A stretch of DNA of 64,000 nucleotides from Rhodobacteraceae bacterium UBA6796 (GTDB taxonomy: Bacteria > Pseudomonadota > Alphaproteobacteria > Rhodobacterales > Rhodobacteraceae), in assembly GCA_002452815.1 (NCBI GenBank), contig DKFM01000003.1, positions 186,001 to 250,000 of the forward strand, read 5' to 3'. Both the position numbers and the translations under genes were made by a program. Under the pieces are notes generated by a model that had not been told where the DNA came from, ran no database searches, and saw nothing but the letters and a program-made list of their open reading frames with translations. Below, in pieces: positions 18,589-27,757 of this stretch. The first letter of the stretch is position 1. Every line of letters begins with the position of its first letter.

Positions 18589-18613
18589 GGGACCCTCGAC
18601 TCGGATAACGGGA

Positions 18614-18630
18614 TTAAGAATAGTTAACCA
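18614..18630. promoter_or_regulatory. Candidate CtrA site upstream of the RTX gene
   Basis: On the plus strand the sequence is TTAA-GAATAG-TTAACCA, two TTAA halves six bases apart with the right half matching the CtrA half-site TTAACCA. The usual CtrA spacing is seven. It lies 26 bases upstream of the RTX start codon in an unusually AT-rich patch of a GC-rich genome, where a promoter is expected. Confidence 0.4.
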
Positions 18631-18690
18631 AAGTCCCAAAGCTCGGCGGCTGTCAAACGCTTTGGCGGGGCGTCATGGCGGCTTTGCGAT

Positions 18691-18707
18691 GCGATTGAAA
18701 CAATCGC
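18691..18707. repeat. Short perfect inverted repeat
   Basis: GCGATTG and CAATCGC flank a three-base AAA loop between the RTX promoter region and the 3' end of the N-formylglutamate amidohydrolase-like gene. It could be a weak terminator for the latter or an operator. No T tract follows on either strand. Confidence 0.4.
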
Positions 18708-18745
18708 ACCCCGCTGGCCCGGATTGTTTCCGGTTCGCATTGGGC

Positions 18746-19489
18746 TCACAGCCCGCTTTGCATCAGCACCCGTTCCAGCACCGGCGCGATTCGATCCGCC
18801 CAGGCGATTTGCCCATCCGCCTGAGCAATCAGATCGTTACGCAATTCGATCAGCACATTCGGGCGGCCCGGCACAAGGGCGTGCCGGTCGATACTGTCAC
18901 CATCAAGATGGCCAGAATAAGGCTCGTTGTCGCCAACACAAAGGCCTTCGGCGGCCAGTGCGGCAACCAACGGCTTTCCAAGGCGTTCGTCGCGGTGCGA
19001 ATACAGCACGCCGACCTGCCACGGCCGCGGCGCGCGACCGCGCAGGCAGGGCGTGAACGAATGCATCGCGCAGATCACCGTATCGGGCCTGCGCCCGGCC
19101 AGATCGGCCAGCGCGCCGTGATAGGGGCGGTAAAGTCGCGCTAGGCGATGTTCGACCTCGGCCGCATCGACATGGCGGTTGGCCGGAATGATCGTGCCGT
19201 CATACAGCTTCATCACCAGTGTCGGGTCGTCCTCGCCGCGGTTCGGGTCGATCACCAGCCGCGAGAAATCGGTCGCGATCAGCGGCGCATCCAGCCGTTC
19301 GGCCAGCCGCTGCGCCAGTCCCAGAGCACCCACGTCATAGGCGATGTGACGCGCCATATCCGCAGGCGCGATCCCCAGATCGCCGCCGGCCACCCAGTCG
19401 GGCACGGTATTGGTCGCATGATCGACAGTCACCAGCCAGCGCGAGGGCCGGTCGGCGCCGATAATCTGATAGGCAGGGTGGTGCGTCAT
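18746..19489 (-). CDS. N-formylglutamate amidohydrolase-like hydrolase
   Basis: The 247-residue protein has the family hallmarks VTVDHATNTVP near the N-terminus, ATDFSRLVIDPNRG, and the C-terminal IELRNDLI with the zinc-associated Glu. The typical enzyme hydrolyses N-formyl-L-glutamate to formate and glutamate at the end of histidine degradation. No hut genes lie nearby, so the substrate is open. The DgcN/DgcA pair 4 kb away makes another N-acyl amino acid conceivable, which is inference. I chose the ATG at 19489 because it gives the usual N-terminus; an ATG at 19573 would add 28 residues. Confidence 0.8.
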   Translation of the reverse strand: MTHHPAYQIIGADRPSRWLVTVDHATNTVPDWVAGGDLGIAPADMARHIAYDVGALGLAQRLAERLDAPLIATDFSRLVIDPNRGEDDPTLVMKLYDGTIIPANRHVDAAEVEHRLARLYRPYHGALADLAGRRPDTVICAMHSFTPCLRGRAPRPWQVGVLYSHRDERLGKPLVAALAAEGLCVGDNEPYSGHLDGDSIDRHALVPGRPNVLIELRNDLIAQADGQIAWADRIAPVLERVLMQSGL

Positions 19490-19623
19490 GGTGTCGTTGC
19501 TCAGTGCAGTCACAACAGGTTTACGCCACCGGCCGCGGTTGTGCCAGTTGCTCTGAGCGACATTTTGCGTCATAGCTGACGGCGGCCCATATATAATGAA
19601 CCAACAGGGGGGAACGAGGACGT

Positions 19624-21069
19624 ATGAGACGCCTTCGCAACGTAAAAATCGTGGCCACACTGGGCCCGTCTTCCTCGGATTACACGACGATCCGCGCCTT
19701 GTTCGAAGCCGGGGCCGACGTGTTCCGCCTGAACATGAGCCATGGCACCCATGAGGAACAGCAGGCGCGCTATGACATCCTGCGTCAGGTCGAGGCCGAC
19801 ACCGGGCGCCCGGTCGCCGTGCTGGCCGACCTGCAGGGGCCCAAGCTGCGCGTGGGGGTATTTTCCGCCGGCGCCGCCGATCTGGAAGAGGGCGATCTGT
19901 TCCGGCTGGATCTGGACCCGACCGAAGGCGACGGGCACCGTGTCTGTCTGCCCCATCCCGAAATTTTCGCGGCGCTGGAGCCGGGCGCGCGTCTGCTGGT
20001 CAATGACGGCAAGATCCGCCTGCGGGTCGACCGCTGCGGCCCCGATTTCGCGGATTGCATCGTCACCACCGGCGGCACGATTTCCAACCGCAAGGGCGTG
20101 AACGTGCCCGATGTGGTGCTGCCGCTGGCGGCGCTGTCGCAAAAGGACCGCAAGGATCTGGAATTCGCCTGCGAGCTGGGCGTCGACTGGCTGGCGCTGA
20201 GCTTCGTGCAGCGCCCCGAAGACGTGCTCGAGGCGCGCGATCTGGCGCGCGGGCGGGCGCAGGTCCTGTCCAAGATCGAAAAACCCGCCGCGGTCAGCGC
20301 CTTCGACGAGATCCTCAAGGTTTCCGACGGGATCATGGTGGCGCGCGGCGATCTGGGGGTCGAATTGCCGGTGCATGCGGTGCCGCCGATCCAGAAGCGG
20401 CTGATCCGCAAGTGTCGCGCGGCGGGCAAGCCGGTGATCGTGGCGACGCAGATGCTTGAAAGCATGATCGAAAGCCCGATGCCGACCCGCGCCGAAGTGT
20501 CCGACGTGGCCACCGCGATCTATGAAGGTGCCGATGCGGTGATGCTGTCGGCGGAATCCGCCGCAGGCCGCTACCCGGTCGAGGCGGTGGCGACGATGAA
20601 CAACGTCGCCGAAAGCGTCGAAAGCGACCCGACCTATCGCGACATCATCGAGGCCTCGCGCACCGCGCAGCGCCAGACCATTGCCGATGGCATCGTGGCG
20701 GCCGCGCGCGAAATCGCCGAAACCACCGATATTTCCGCGATCTGCTGCTACACCCAGACCGGCAAGACCGTGGCGCTGGTGGCGCGCGAACGGCCCCGCG
20801 TGCCGATTGTCGCGCTGTCGCCGATCACCACCACGCTGCGCAAGATCTGCCTTTACTGGGGCGTGCATTCGGTGCGCTGCGAAAAGGTCGAGCGGTTCAA
20901 GATGGCGGTGGTCAACGCTGCCCGTGCCGCGCGCGACTATGGTTTTGCCGATGAAACCAACCAGATCGTCGTGACCGCGGGTGTGCCCTTCAACGTGCAG
21001 GGCACAACCAACATCCTGCGGGTGGCGCCCTGTGACGAAAGGTTGATCTTCCGCACCGACCCGGAGTAA
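19624..21069 (+). CDS. pyk: Pyruvate kinase
   Basis: Converts phosphoenolpyruvate and ADP to pyruvate and ATP, the last step of glycolysis. The 481-residue protein starts RRLRNVKIVATLGPSS. It has the Arg of RLNMSHG, the catalytic Lys in LSKIEKPAAV, the metal-binding region ARGDLGVELP and the C-terminal allosteric-type domain from about residue 350. Length is typical. A GAGG site precedes the ATG. The product is complete with no unusual residues seen. Confidence 0.97.
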   Translation: MRRLRNVKIVATLGPSSSDYTTIRALFEAGADVFRLNMSHGTHEEQQARYDILRQVEADTGRPVAVLADLQGPKLRVGVFSAGAADLEEGDLFRLDLDPTEGDGHRVCLPHPEIFAALEPGARLLVNDGKIRLRVDRCGPDFADCIVTTGGTISNRKGVNVPDVVLPLAALSQKDRKDLEFACELGVDWLALSFVQRPEDVLEARDLARGRAQVLSKIEKPAAVSAFDEILKVSDGIMVARGDLGVELPVHAVPPIQKRLIRKCRAAGKPVIVATQMLESMIESPMPTRAEVSDVATAIYEGADAVMLSAESAAGRYPVEAVATMNNVAESVESDPTYRDIIEASRTAQRQTIADGIVAAAREIAETTDISAICCYTQTGKTVALVARERPRVPIVALSPITTTLRKICLYWGVHSVRCEKVERFKMAVVNAARAARDYGFADETNQIVVTAGVPFNVQGTTNILRVAPCDERLIFRTDPE

Positions 21070-21108
21070 TCTTGCCGTGGGGTAACCTTTCGCCGGGGAG
21101 GCAAAGGT

Positions 21109-21342
21109 ATGATGGTGATAGACAGCGATCTGTTTCTGGTGATGGGCATCATCGTCGGTGCCTTCGCCGTGCCCGCCGTCATTGCGGCCTTCGCGGATTC
21201 GCGCCCGCCCCGGGCCGCCGCGGTCGCGGTGCTGGTGGGGGGCGGGCTGATCCTGCTGGCCTTCCTGTCGAAACCCGGCGGCTATGTGCCCGGCCAGATC
21301 CCCGAGGTCTTTGCCCGCGTTCTGGCCCGGATTCTGAACTGA
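21109..21342 (+). CDS. Small two-helix membrane protein
   Basis: The 77-residue protein has two membrane helices (about residues 8-28 and 38-54) joined by a short ADSRPPR loop, and a C-terminal amphipathic stretch with KPGGYVPGQIP. A GGGGAGG site lies just before the ATG. It directly follows pyk and is likely co-transcribed. I do not recognise a family with a known role. Its position before rpmI-rplT may just be neighbourhood. Confidence 0.72.
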   Translation: MMVIDSDLFLVMGIIVGAFAVPAVIAAFADSRPPRAAAVAVLVGGGLILLAFLSKPGGYVPGQIPEVFARVLARILN

Positions 21343-21368
21343 CGCCCCGGTTTTTTGCCGCTTCCCCC

Positions 21369-21396
21369 TTGCCAATTGTCCGGGGCGCGTCTATCA
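21369..21396 (+). promoter_or_regulatory. Candidate sigma-70 promoter for rpmI-rplT
   Basis: TTGCCA at 21369-21374 and CTATCA at 21391-21396 are separated by 16 bases. The arrangement fits a housekeeping promoter and would leave an untranslated leader of about 70 bases before rpmI, room for the ribosomal-protein autoregulation known for L20 operons. Confidence 0.5.
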
Positions 21397-21474
21397 GGCG
21401 CGCTCTATCAACCGCGCGGCCGGCCTCGAGGCATGCCGAGTCGCGTGAATACCCACTCGAAAGAGGAGATGGAA

Positions 21475-21675
21475 ATGCCCAAGATGAAGACGAAATCCGC
21501 TGCGAAAAAGCGGTTCACCTTCACCGCGTCCGGTAAGGTGAAGTCGGGTGCCGCTGGCAAACGCCACGGCATGATCAAGCGCTCGACGAAGTTCATCCGC
21601 GACGCCGCGGGCACGATGGTTCTGGCTGATTGCGATGCCAAAATCGTCAAGAAATACATGCCCTACAATCGCTGA
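21475..21675 (+). CDS. rpmI: 50S ribosomal protein L35
   Basis: The 66-residue basic protein begins [20 protein letters not shown] and includes [16 protein letters not shown], the L35 pattern. The start at 21475 is fixed by an AGAGGAG ribosome site; upstream in-frame ATGs are not used. It sits 16 bases before rplT in the usual order, but infC, which often precedes them, is absent here. Confidence 0.97.
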   Translation: MPKMKTKSAAKKRFTFTASGKVKSGAAGKRHGMIKRSTKFIRDAAGTMVLADCDAKIVKKYMPYNR

Positions 21676-21691
21676 ACTGGAGGCTTGAAAC

Positions 21692-22057
21692 ATGTCCCGC
21701 GTTAAATCCGGCAAGGTTACCCACGCCTCGCACAAGAAAATCCTGAAGGCAGCGAAAGGCTACTACTCGGCCCGTTCGCGCAACTTCCGCACCGCCACCC
21801 AGGCCGTCGACAAGGCCAACCAGTACGCGACCCGCGACCGCAAGGCCCGCAAGCGCAGCTTCCGCGCGCTGTGGATCCAGCGGATCAACGCCGCTGTGCG
21901 CGCCTTCGACGCCGAAATGACCTATTCGCGTTTCATCAACGGTCTGGCGCTGGCCGGGATCGAGGTGGACCGCAAGGTTCTGGCCGATCTGGCCATCCAC
22001 GAGCCCGAAGCCTTTGGCGCGATCGTCGAACAGGCGAAAGCCGCCGCGGCTGCGTAA
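21692..22057 (+). CDS. rplT: 50S ribosomal protein L20
   Basis: The 121-residue basic protein starts [19 protein letters not shown] and contains [14 protein letters not shown] and [20 protein letters not shown], the L20 signatures. L20 binds 23S rRNA early in 50S assembly and in other bacteria also represses its own operon. A GGAGG site precedes the ATG. A strong terminator follows within 30 bases. Confidence 0.97.
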   Translation: MSRVKSGKVTHASHKKILKAAKGYYSARSRNFRTATQAVDKANQYATRDRKARKRSFRALWIQRINAAVRAFDAEMTYSRFINGLALAGIEVDRKVLADLAIHEPEAFGAIVEQAKAAAAA

Positions 22058-22082
22058 TTCCCGCAAGGGACTGCACTTCAGA

Positions 22083-22119
22083 CCCCCGCGACGGTTTCGC
22101 CCGTCGCGGGGGTTTTTCT
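22083..22119 (+). terminator. Strong Rho-independent terminator after rplT
   Basis: A 12-bp GC stem (CCCCCGCGACGG with CCGTCGCGGGGG) and small loop are followed by a T tract. It ends the rpmI-rplT transcript before pheS. Confidence 0.92.
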
Positions 22120-22214
22120 TTGACCCGTCCCGGACCGGGGCGCTTGAAATCGGGGCGGGCGGCGGCTAGCACAGGCCCAATCGGCTTTGGCCCGACCAGA
22201 CAGGAGACACAGGC

Positions 22215-23297
22215 ATGAACGCGCTCGACGTGCTCAAGGCAAACTATCTCGACCGGATCGCGGGCGCCGCCGATGAGGCGAGCCTGGAAGAGATCCGCCT
22301 CGCGGCGCTTGGAAAGAAGGGCGAAATCAGCCTGAAGATGCGCGAACTGGGCCAGATGTCGCCCGAGGAACGCCAGACCACCGGCGCCGCGCTGAACCTG
22401 CTGAAAACCGAAATCGACGCGGCGCTGCGCGCCAAGAAGGAAGGCCTGGCCGATGCGGCGCTGGATGCGCGGCTGAAATCGGAATGGCTGGACGTGACGC
22501 TGCCGGGCCGCCCGCGCCGCATGGGCACCATCCACCCGGTCAGCCAGGTGATGGACGAGGTCACCGCGATCTTCGCCGACATGGGCTTTGCCGTGGCCGA
22601 GGGCCCGCAGGTGGAATCCGACTGGTATAACTTCGACGCGCTCAACATCGCGCCCGAACACCCCGCGCGGCAGGAGCATGACACCTTCTTCATGGCGCGC
22701 GACGCCGCCGACCCGCGCCCGCCGCATGTGCTGCGCACCCATACCAGCCCCGTGCAGATCCGCGCGATGCAGGAACGCGGCGCGCCGATCCGCGTCATCG
22801 CGCCGGGCCGCGTGTATCGGATGGACATGGACCAGACCCACGCGCCGATGTTCCATCAGGTCGAGGGCATGGCGATCGGCCGCGACATTTCGATGGCCAA
22901 CCTGAAATGGGTGCTGGAGGAATTCTGCAAGGCCTTCTTCGAGGTCCCGAACGTCGAGCTGCGCTTCCGCGCCAGCCACTTCCCCTTTACCGAACCTTCG
23001 GCCGAAGTGGACATCCGCTGTTCTTGGGAAGGCGGCCAGCTGAAGATCGGCGAGGGCAATTCCTGGCTGGAAATCCTCGGCTCCGGCATGATGCAGCCCA
23101 AGGTTCTGGCCGCGGGCGGGATCGACCCGAACGAATGGCAAGGCTTTGCCTTCGGCATGGGCATCGACCGGATCGCGATGCTGAAATACGGCATCCCCGA
23201 CCTGCGGGCGTTCTTCGAGAGTGACCTGCGCTGGCTGAAACACTACGGCTTCGCGCCGCTGGACCTGCCGACGGTGTTCGGGGGGTTGAGTAAGTAA
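22215..23297 (+). CDS. pheS: Phenylalanyl-tRNA synthetase alpha subunit
   Basis: The catalytic alpha subunit of the alpha2-beta2 synthetase. The 360-residue protein has the N-terminal coiled coil (about residues 1-95) and class II motifs: [13 protein letters not shown], motif 2 around [12 protein letters not shown] and FHQVEG, and motif 3 [18 protein letters not shown]. An AGGAGA site precedes the ATG. Its TAA stop overlaps the ATG of an inserted small gene (TAATG), which separates it from pheT. Confidence 0.97.
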   Translation: MNALDVLKANYLDRIAGAADEASLEEIRLAALGKKGEISLKMRELGQMSPEERQTTGAALNLLKTEIDAALRAKKEGLADAALDARLKSEWLDVTLPGRPRRMGTIHPVSQVMDEVTAIFADMGFAVAEGPQVESDWYNFDALNIAPEHPARQEHDTFFMARDAADPRPPHVLRTHTSPVQIRAMQERGAPIRVIAPGRVYRMDMDQTHAPMFHQVEGMAIGRDISMANLKWVLEEFCKAFFEVPNVELRFRASHFPFTEPSAEVDIRCSWEGGQLKIGEGNSWLEILGSGMMQPKVLAAGGIDPNEWQGFAFGMGIDRIAMLKYGIPDLRAFFESDLRWLKHYGFAPLDLPTVFGGLSK

Positions 23298-23665
23298 TGC
23301 CGCGCAGAGATCTAAATAGAATTCGAGAACTGATGATCGACGCTGTCACTCGTCCCTGCGAGTATGATGATGGTATAATCGATATAATGAATGAACTTCG
23401 TCCAGGGGACGAGTATCAGCTTTACCTCATGAAAGGTGCTGGCTTGATCGAGGGCAACTCCGCAAAGGAAGGCCTTTTCTTTGTGACGAACGAGGGGCAG
23501 GACTTTTATGATGCGATAAAAGATCAAGGCACTTGGGAACGCGCTGTAAAGATCGCAACTCGAACAGGCACTTGGACTCTTGGGGCCGTCGTGGAGACCG
23601 CGAAATCTGTCGCCGTAGGGTCAATTACAGCGGCGCTCACAAACTTTTTGAAGATGGGTAACTGA
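23297..23665 (+). CDS. DUF2513-like protein inserted between pheS and pheT
   Basis: The 122-residue protein begins [17 protein letters not shown] and looks like a winged-helix DUF2513-type protein (about residues 1-75: helices, then LYLMKGAGLIEGNS and LFFVTNEGQDFYDAI). A C-terminal amphipathic, partly hydrophobic helix follows (TLGAVVETAKSVAVGSITAA). Composition is unlike its neighbours: GC counted by hand over 23341-23640 is 52 percent, against about 63 percent in sampled lines of pheS and pheT. It starts within the pheS stop and ends one base before the pheT ATG. I infer a recent insertion. Function unknown; similar proteins are often seen in phage-related or defence contexts. Confidence 0.78.
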   Translation: MPRRDLNRIRELMIDAVTRPCEYDDGIIDIMNELRPGDEYQLYLMKGAGLIEGNSAKEGLFFVTNEGQDFYDAIKDQGTWERAVKIATRTGTWTLGAVVETAKSVAVGSITAALTNFLKMGN

Positions 23666-23666
23666 A

Positions 23667-26075
23667 ATGAAATTCACCCTCTCCTGGCTGAAAGACCATC
23701 TCGACACCGACGCTTCGGTGGATGAGATCGCTGACGCGCTCACCGACCTTGGCCTTGAGGTCGAGGAAATCGTGAACCCTGCGGCCAAGCTGGCGCCGTT
23801 CACGCTGGCCAAGGTTCTGCATGCCGAAAAGCACCCCGATGCCGACAAGCTGCGGGTCTGCAATGTGCTGACGGACGAGGGCGAAAAGACCATCGTCTGC
23901 GGTGCGCCCAATGCCCGCGAAGGCATCACCGTGGTGCTGTGCAAGCCGGGCGATTATGTGCCGGGTATTGATACCACGCTGGGCGTCGGCAAGATCCGCG
24001 GTGTCGAAAGCCACGGCATGATGGCCTCGGAACGCGAGCTGGAACTGTCGGACGAACATAACGGCATCATCGAGCTGCCCTCGGGCGAGGTCGGGCAGAA
24101 GTTCATCGACTGGCTGGCCGAAAACCGCCCCGAGGCGGTCGACCCGATGATCCATATCAAGATCACCCCCAACCGCCCCGATGCGCTGGGTGTGCGCGGC
24201 ATCGCGCGCGATCTGGCCGCGCGGGGTCTGGGCGTGCTGAAACCGCTGGAGGTGGAGCCGGTGCCGGGCGGGTTTGATTGCCCCATCGGCGTGCAGATCG
24301 ACGCGGGGCTGAAGGAAAAAGGCTGCCCGCTGTTCGCCGGGCGTCTGATCCGCGGCGTGACGAACGGGCCCTCGCCCGCCTGGCTGCAGGCGCGGCTGAT
24401 GGCGATTGGTCTGCGGCCGATCTCGGCCTTGGTCGATATCACCAACTTCTTCACCTATGACCTGAACCGTCCGCTGCACGTCTTCGACGCGGCCAAGGTC
24501 AAGGGCGATCTGCGGATCGTGCCTGCCAAGGGCGACGAGGAACTGCTGGCGCTGGATGGCAAGACCTATGCCCTGCGGGCCGGTCAGATGGTGATTGTCG
24601 ATGATCAGGGCCCCGAAAGCCTGGCGGGGATCATGGGCGGCGAGCATTCCGGCTGCACCGAGGAAACCGTCGATGTGTTCGTTGAGAGCGCCTATTGGGA
24701 CCCGATCACCATTGCCGCCACGGGCCGTGCGCTGAAGATCAACTCGGACGCGCGCTATCGGTTCGAACGCGGCGTGGACCCGGAATTCACCCTGCCCGGG
24801 CTGGAACTGGCCACGCAGATGGTGCTGGACCTGTGCGGTGGCGAGGCATCGAACGTGGTGATCGACGGCGCCGTGCCCGACACCACGCGCGCCTATAAAC
24901 TGGACCCGGCGCGGGTGATCAGCCTCGTTGGCATGGACATCCCCGAGGCCACGCAGCGCGAAACGCTGGCCGCGCTTGGTTTCGCGCTCGACGGCGATAT
25001 GGTCACCCCGCCCAGCTGGCGCCCCGATGTGCTGGGCGAGGCCGATCTGGTCGAGGAAGTGGCGCGGATCGCCTCGCTGACGAAGCTGGTGGGCCGCCCG
25101 ATGGCGCGCGAGACCAGCGGCGTGCCCGGCCCGGTGCTGACGCCGATGCAGGTGCGCGAACGCATGGCACGGCGCATGGCGGCGAGCCTGGGCTACAATG
25201 AATGCGTGACCTACAGTTTCATCGACGCGAAATCGGCCACGCTGTTTGGCGGCGGGGCCGAGGCGACGCGGATCGAAAACCCGATCTCGAGCGAGATGAC
25301 GCATCTGCGCCCCGATCTGCTGCCCGGTCTGCTGCAGGCCGCGGCGCGCAATCAGGCGCGCGGCTTTGCCGATATGGCACTGTTCGAGGTGGGCCCGGCC
25401 TTCCACGGCGGCGAGCCGGGCGATCAGCATCTGCAACTGGCGGGCCTGCTGGTCGGGGCCAGCGCGCCGCGTGACCCGTGGGGGTCGCGCCGCCCGGTCG
25501 ATCTGTATGATGCCAAGGCCGATGCCGAGGCGGTGCTGGCCGCGATCGGCGCGCCGGCGAAGACGCAGATCAACCGCAAGCTGGCGGGCTGGTGGCATCC
25601 GGGCCGCGCAGGCGTGATGGCGCTGGGGCCCAAGGCGCTGTGCGCCTTTGGCGAGGTGCATCCCAAGGCGCTGCGCGAGATGGGCGTGAAGGGCCCGGCG
25701 GTGGCCTACACGATCTGGCTGGAAAACGTGCCCTTCCCGAAGGCCAAGACGCCCACGCGCCCGGCGCTGGCAACCTCGGATCTGCATGCGGTCGAACGCG
25801 ATTTCGCCTTCGTGGTGGATGCGGGCACCGAGGCGCTGGTGGCGGTGAATGCCGCGATGGGGGCCGACAAGGCGCTGATCGAGGCGGTGACGGTGTTCGA
25901 TCAGTTCACCGGTCCCAAGGCCGAGGAGCAGATGGGCCCGGGCAAGAAGTCGATCGCGCTGGCGGTCCGGCTGCAACCCAGCGGCAAGTCGCTGACCGAT
26001 GCCGAGATCGAGGCGGTTTCCGCCAAGATCGTCGAAAAGGTCACCAAGGCGACCGGCGGCAGCCTGCGCAGCTGA
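23667..26075 (+). CDS. pheT: Phenylalanyl-tRNA synthetase beta subunit
   Basis: The 802-residue beta subunit has, in order, an N-terminal domain starting MKFTLSWLKDHLDTDASVDE, a tRNA-binding OB fold (about residues 40-150), the B3/B4 editing region, a B5 domain, the catalytic-like core and a C-terminal FDX-ACB anticodon-binding domain (VERDFAFVVDAGT onward). It partners PheS. Length is typical. Its start is just one base past the stop of the inserted DUF2513-like gene, so the pheST operon structure is kept in spite of the insertion. Confidence 0.97.
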   Translation: MKFTLSWLKDHLDTDASVDEIADALTDLGLEVEEIVNPAAKLAPFTLAKVLHAEKHPDADKLRVCNVLTDEGEKTIVCGAPNAREGITVVLCKPGDYVPGIDTTLGVGKIRGVESHGMMASERELELSDEHNGIIELPSGEVGQKFIDWLAENRPEAVDPMIHIKITPNRPDALGVRGIARDLAARGLGVLKPLEVEPVPGGFDCPIGVQIDAGLKEKGCPLFAGRLIRGVTNGPSPAWLQARLMAIGLRPISALVDITNFFTYDLNRPLHVFDAAKVKGDLRIVPAKGDEELLALDGKTYALRAGQMVIVDDQGPESLAGIMGGEHSGCTEETVDVFVESAYWDPITIAATGRALKINSDARYRFERGVDPEFTLPGLELATQMVLDLCGGEASNVVIDGAVPDTTRAYKLDPARVISLVGMDIPEATQRETLAALGFALDGDMVTPPSWRPDVLGEADLVEEVARIASLTKLVGRPMARETSGVPGPVLTPMQVRERMARRMAASLGYNECVTYSFIDAKSATLFGGGAEATRIENPISSEMTHLRPDLLPGLLQAAARNQARGFADMALFEVGPAFHGGEPGDQHLQLAGLLVGASAPRDPWGSRRPVDLYDAKADAEAVLAAIGAPAKTQINRKLAGWWHPGRAGVMALGPKALCAFGEVHPKALREMGVKGPAVAYTIWLENVPFPKAKTPTRPALATSDLHAVERDFAFVVDAGTEALVAVNAAMGADKALIEAVTVFDQFTGPKAEEQMGPGKKSIALAVRLQPSGKSLTDAEIEAVSAKIVEKVTKATGGSLRS

Positions 26076-26143
26076 CCTGACACCACGTCACGCTTTGCGG
26101 GTGGCGGAAAACGGATAGGCTCCTCCCAAACGGGGGGAGCCGT

Positions 26144-27757
26144 ATGATTTTCGACTATGTGATCCTGGGCGGGGGCTCCGCCGGGGCCGTGCTGGCCGCA
26201 CGGTTGAGCGCGGATGCGCGGGTGCGGGTGTGCCTGGTCGAGGCGGGCGATCAGGCACGCGACATTCTGGTGCGCGCGCCCGCGATGGTGGCGGCGATGG
26301 TGCCGGGACGCCCGCCGGTGCACAATTGGGCGCTGCACACCGTGCCGCAGCCGGGCCTGAACGGGCGGCGTGGGTTTCAGCCGCGCGGGCGCGGGCTGGG
26401 CGGCAGTTCGGCGATCAATGCGATGCTGTATGTGCGCGGTCACCCTGCCGATTACGACGATTGGGCCGATCAGGGCGCCGAGGGCTGGGATTGGGCCAGC
26501 TGCCTGCCGCATTTCATCGCGGCCGAGCGGAACATGCGCGGCGCGGATTCGCTGCATGGCGCGGCGGGGCCGTTGCAGGTCGGCGATCAGCGCCGCCCGC
26601 GCCCGATTTCGCGCGCCTTTGTCGAGGCTTGCGGTGCGGTCGATTGCCCGCCCAATCCCGACTTCAACGGGCCGGTGCAAGAGGGCGCCGGGCTTTATCA
26701 GGTCACGCAATTCTGGGACGGGCCGCGCAAGGGCGAGCGGTGTTCGGCGGCGGCGGCCTATCTGCATCCGCTGATGAACCGCTCCAATCTGACCGTGCTG
26801 ACCCGAACCCGGGCCGAGCGCGTGCTGATCGCGGACGGGCGCGCGACCGGGGCGTTGGTGTGGCGCGGGCGGCGGCAGATCCGGCTGGAAGCGCGGCGCG
26901 AGGTGATCGTGTCGGGCGGCGCCTTCGGCTCGCCGCAGTTGTTGCTGCTGTCGGGGGTGGGGCCGGCCGATCACCTGCGCGATCTGGGCATCCCGGTGCG
27001 CCACGATCTGCCGGGCGTGGGCGGCAATCTGCAGGACCATCTGGATTACACGATCAGCTACACCTCGCCGCGGCGCGATGTGGTGGGGCTCAATCCGCGC
27101 GGACTTGTCCGCATGGCACGGGCGGCGGCAGGCTGGCGGCGTCATGGCGAGGGGCTGTTTGCCTCGCCCATGGCCGAGGGGGGCGCGTTCCTACGCTCCG
27201 ACCCCGGGCTTGCGCGGCCCGATCTGCAGATCCATTTCGTCGTGGGCATCGTCGATCAGCACATGCGCAGGCCGCATCTGGCCGATGGATGGTCGGCGCA
27301 TATTTGCGTGCTGCGGCCCTGGTCGCGCGGCACGGTGCGGTTGGCGGGGACGGACCCGTTCGCCGCGCCGCTGATCGACCCGGGGTTTCTGGCCGATCCG
27401 CGCGATGCCGATCTTCTGTTCAAGGCCGCGCGGCTGTTGGAGCGGATCACCGAGGCCCCCGCGCTGACGCCCTGGCGCGGGCGGCGACTTTATGCGCCCG
27501 ACGGTAGCGACGCGGGGCTGATGGACGATATTCGCGCGCGGGCCGACACGATCTATCACCCGGTTGGCACCTGCCGGATGGGGCAGGACGATCTGGCCGT
27601 TGTCGATCCGCAGCTGCGGGTGCGTGGTGTGGCGGGGCTGCGGGTGGTCGATGCCTCGGTCATGCCCACGCTGATTGGCGGCAACACCAACGCCCCCACG
27701 ATCATGATTGCCGAACGCGCGGCGCAGATGATCCTGCGCGATGCGGACGCGGCCTAG
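26144..27757 (+). CDS. GMC-family FAD oxidoreductase (choline dehydrogenase-like)
   Basis: The 537-residue flavoprotein has the FAD-binding [16 protein letters not shown] at the N-terminus, the GMC signature [18 protein letters not shown], and the catalytic region HPVGTCRMG (His) with [10 protein letters not shown] near the C-terminus. Relatives oxidise choline, aliphatic alcohols or polyethylene-glycol-type alcohols; the substrate cannot be told from sequence alone. No betB or betI lies nearby, so a BetA role in osmoprotection is not supported. A GGGGGGAG site precedes the ATG. It shares a CTAG stop overlap with the convergent rhomboid gene. Confidence 0.9.
   Translation: MIFDYVILGGGSAGAVLAARLSADARVRVCLVEAGDQARDILVRAPAMVAAMVPGRPPVHNWALHTVPQPGLNGRRGFQPRGRGLGGSSAINAMLYVRGHPADYDDWADQGAEGWDWASCLPHFIAAERNMRGADSLHGAAGPLQVGDQRRPRPISRAFVEACGAVDCPPNPDFNGPVQEGAGLYQVTQFWDGPRKGERCSAAAAYLHPLMNRSNLTVLTRTRAERVLIADGRATGALVWRGRRQIRLEARREVIVSGGAFGSPQLLLLSGVGPADHLRDLGIPVRHDLPGVGGNLQDHLDYTISYTSPRRDVVGLNPRGLVRMARAAAGWRRHGEGLFASPMAEGGAFLRSDPGLARPDLQIHFVVGIVDQHMRRPHLADGWSAHICVLRPWSRGTVRLAGTDPFAAPLIDPGFLADPRDADLLFKAARLLERITEAPALTPWRGRRLYAPDGSDAGLMDDIRARADTIYHPVGTCRMGQDDLAVVDPQLRVRGVAGLRVVDASVMPTLIGGNTNAPTIMIAERAAQMILRDADAA

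Noticed and set aside
26144..27757. Naming the GMC oxidoreductase as BetA (choline dehydrogenase)
   Set aside because: No betaine genes are near and the GMC family is broad, so only the family is claimed.
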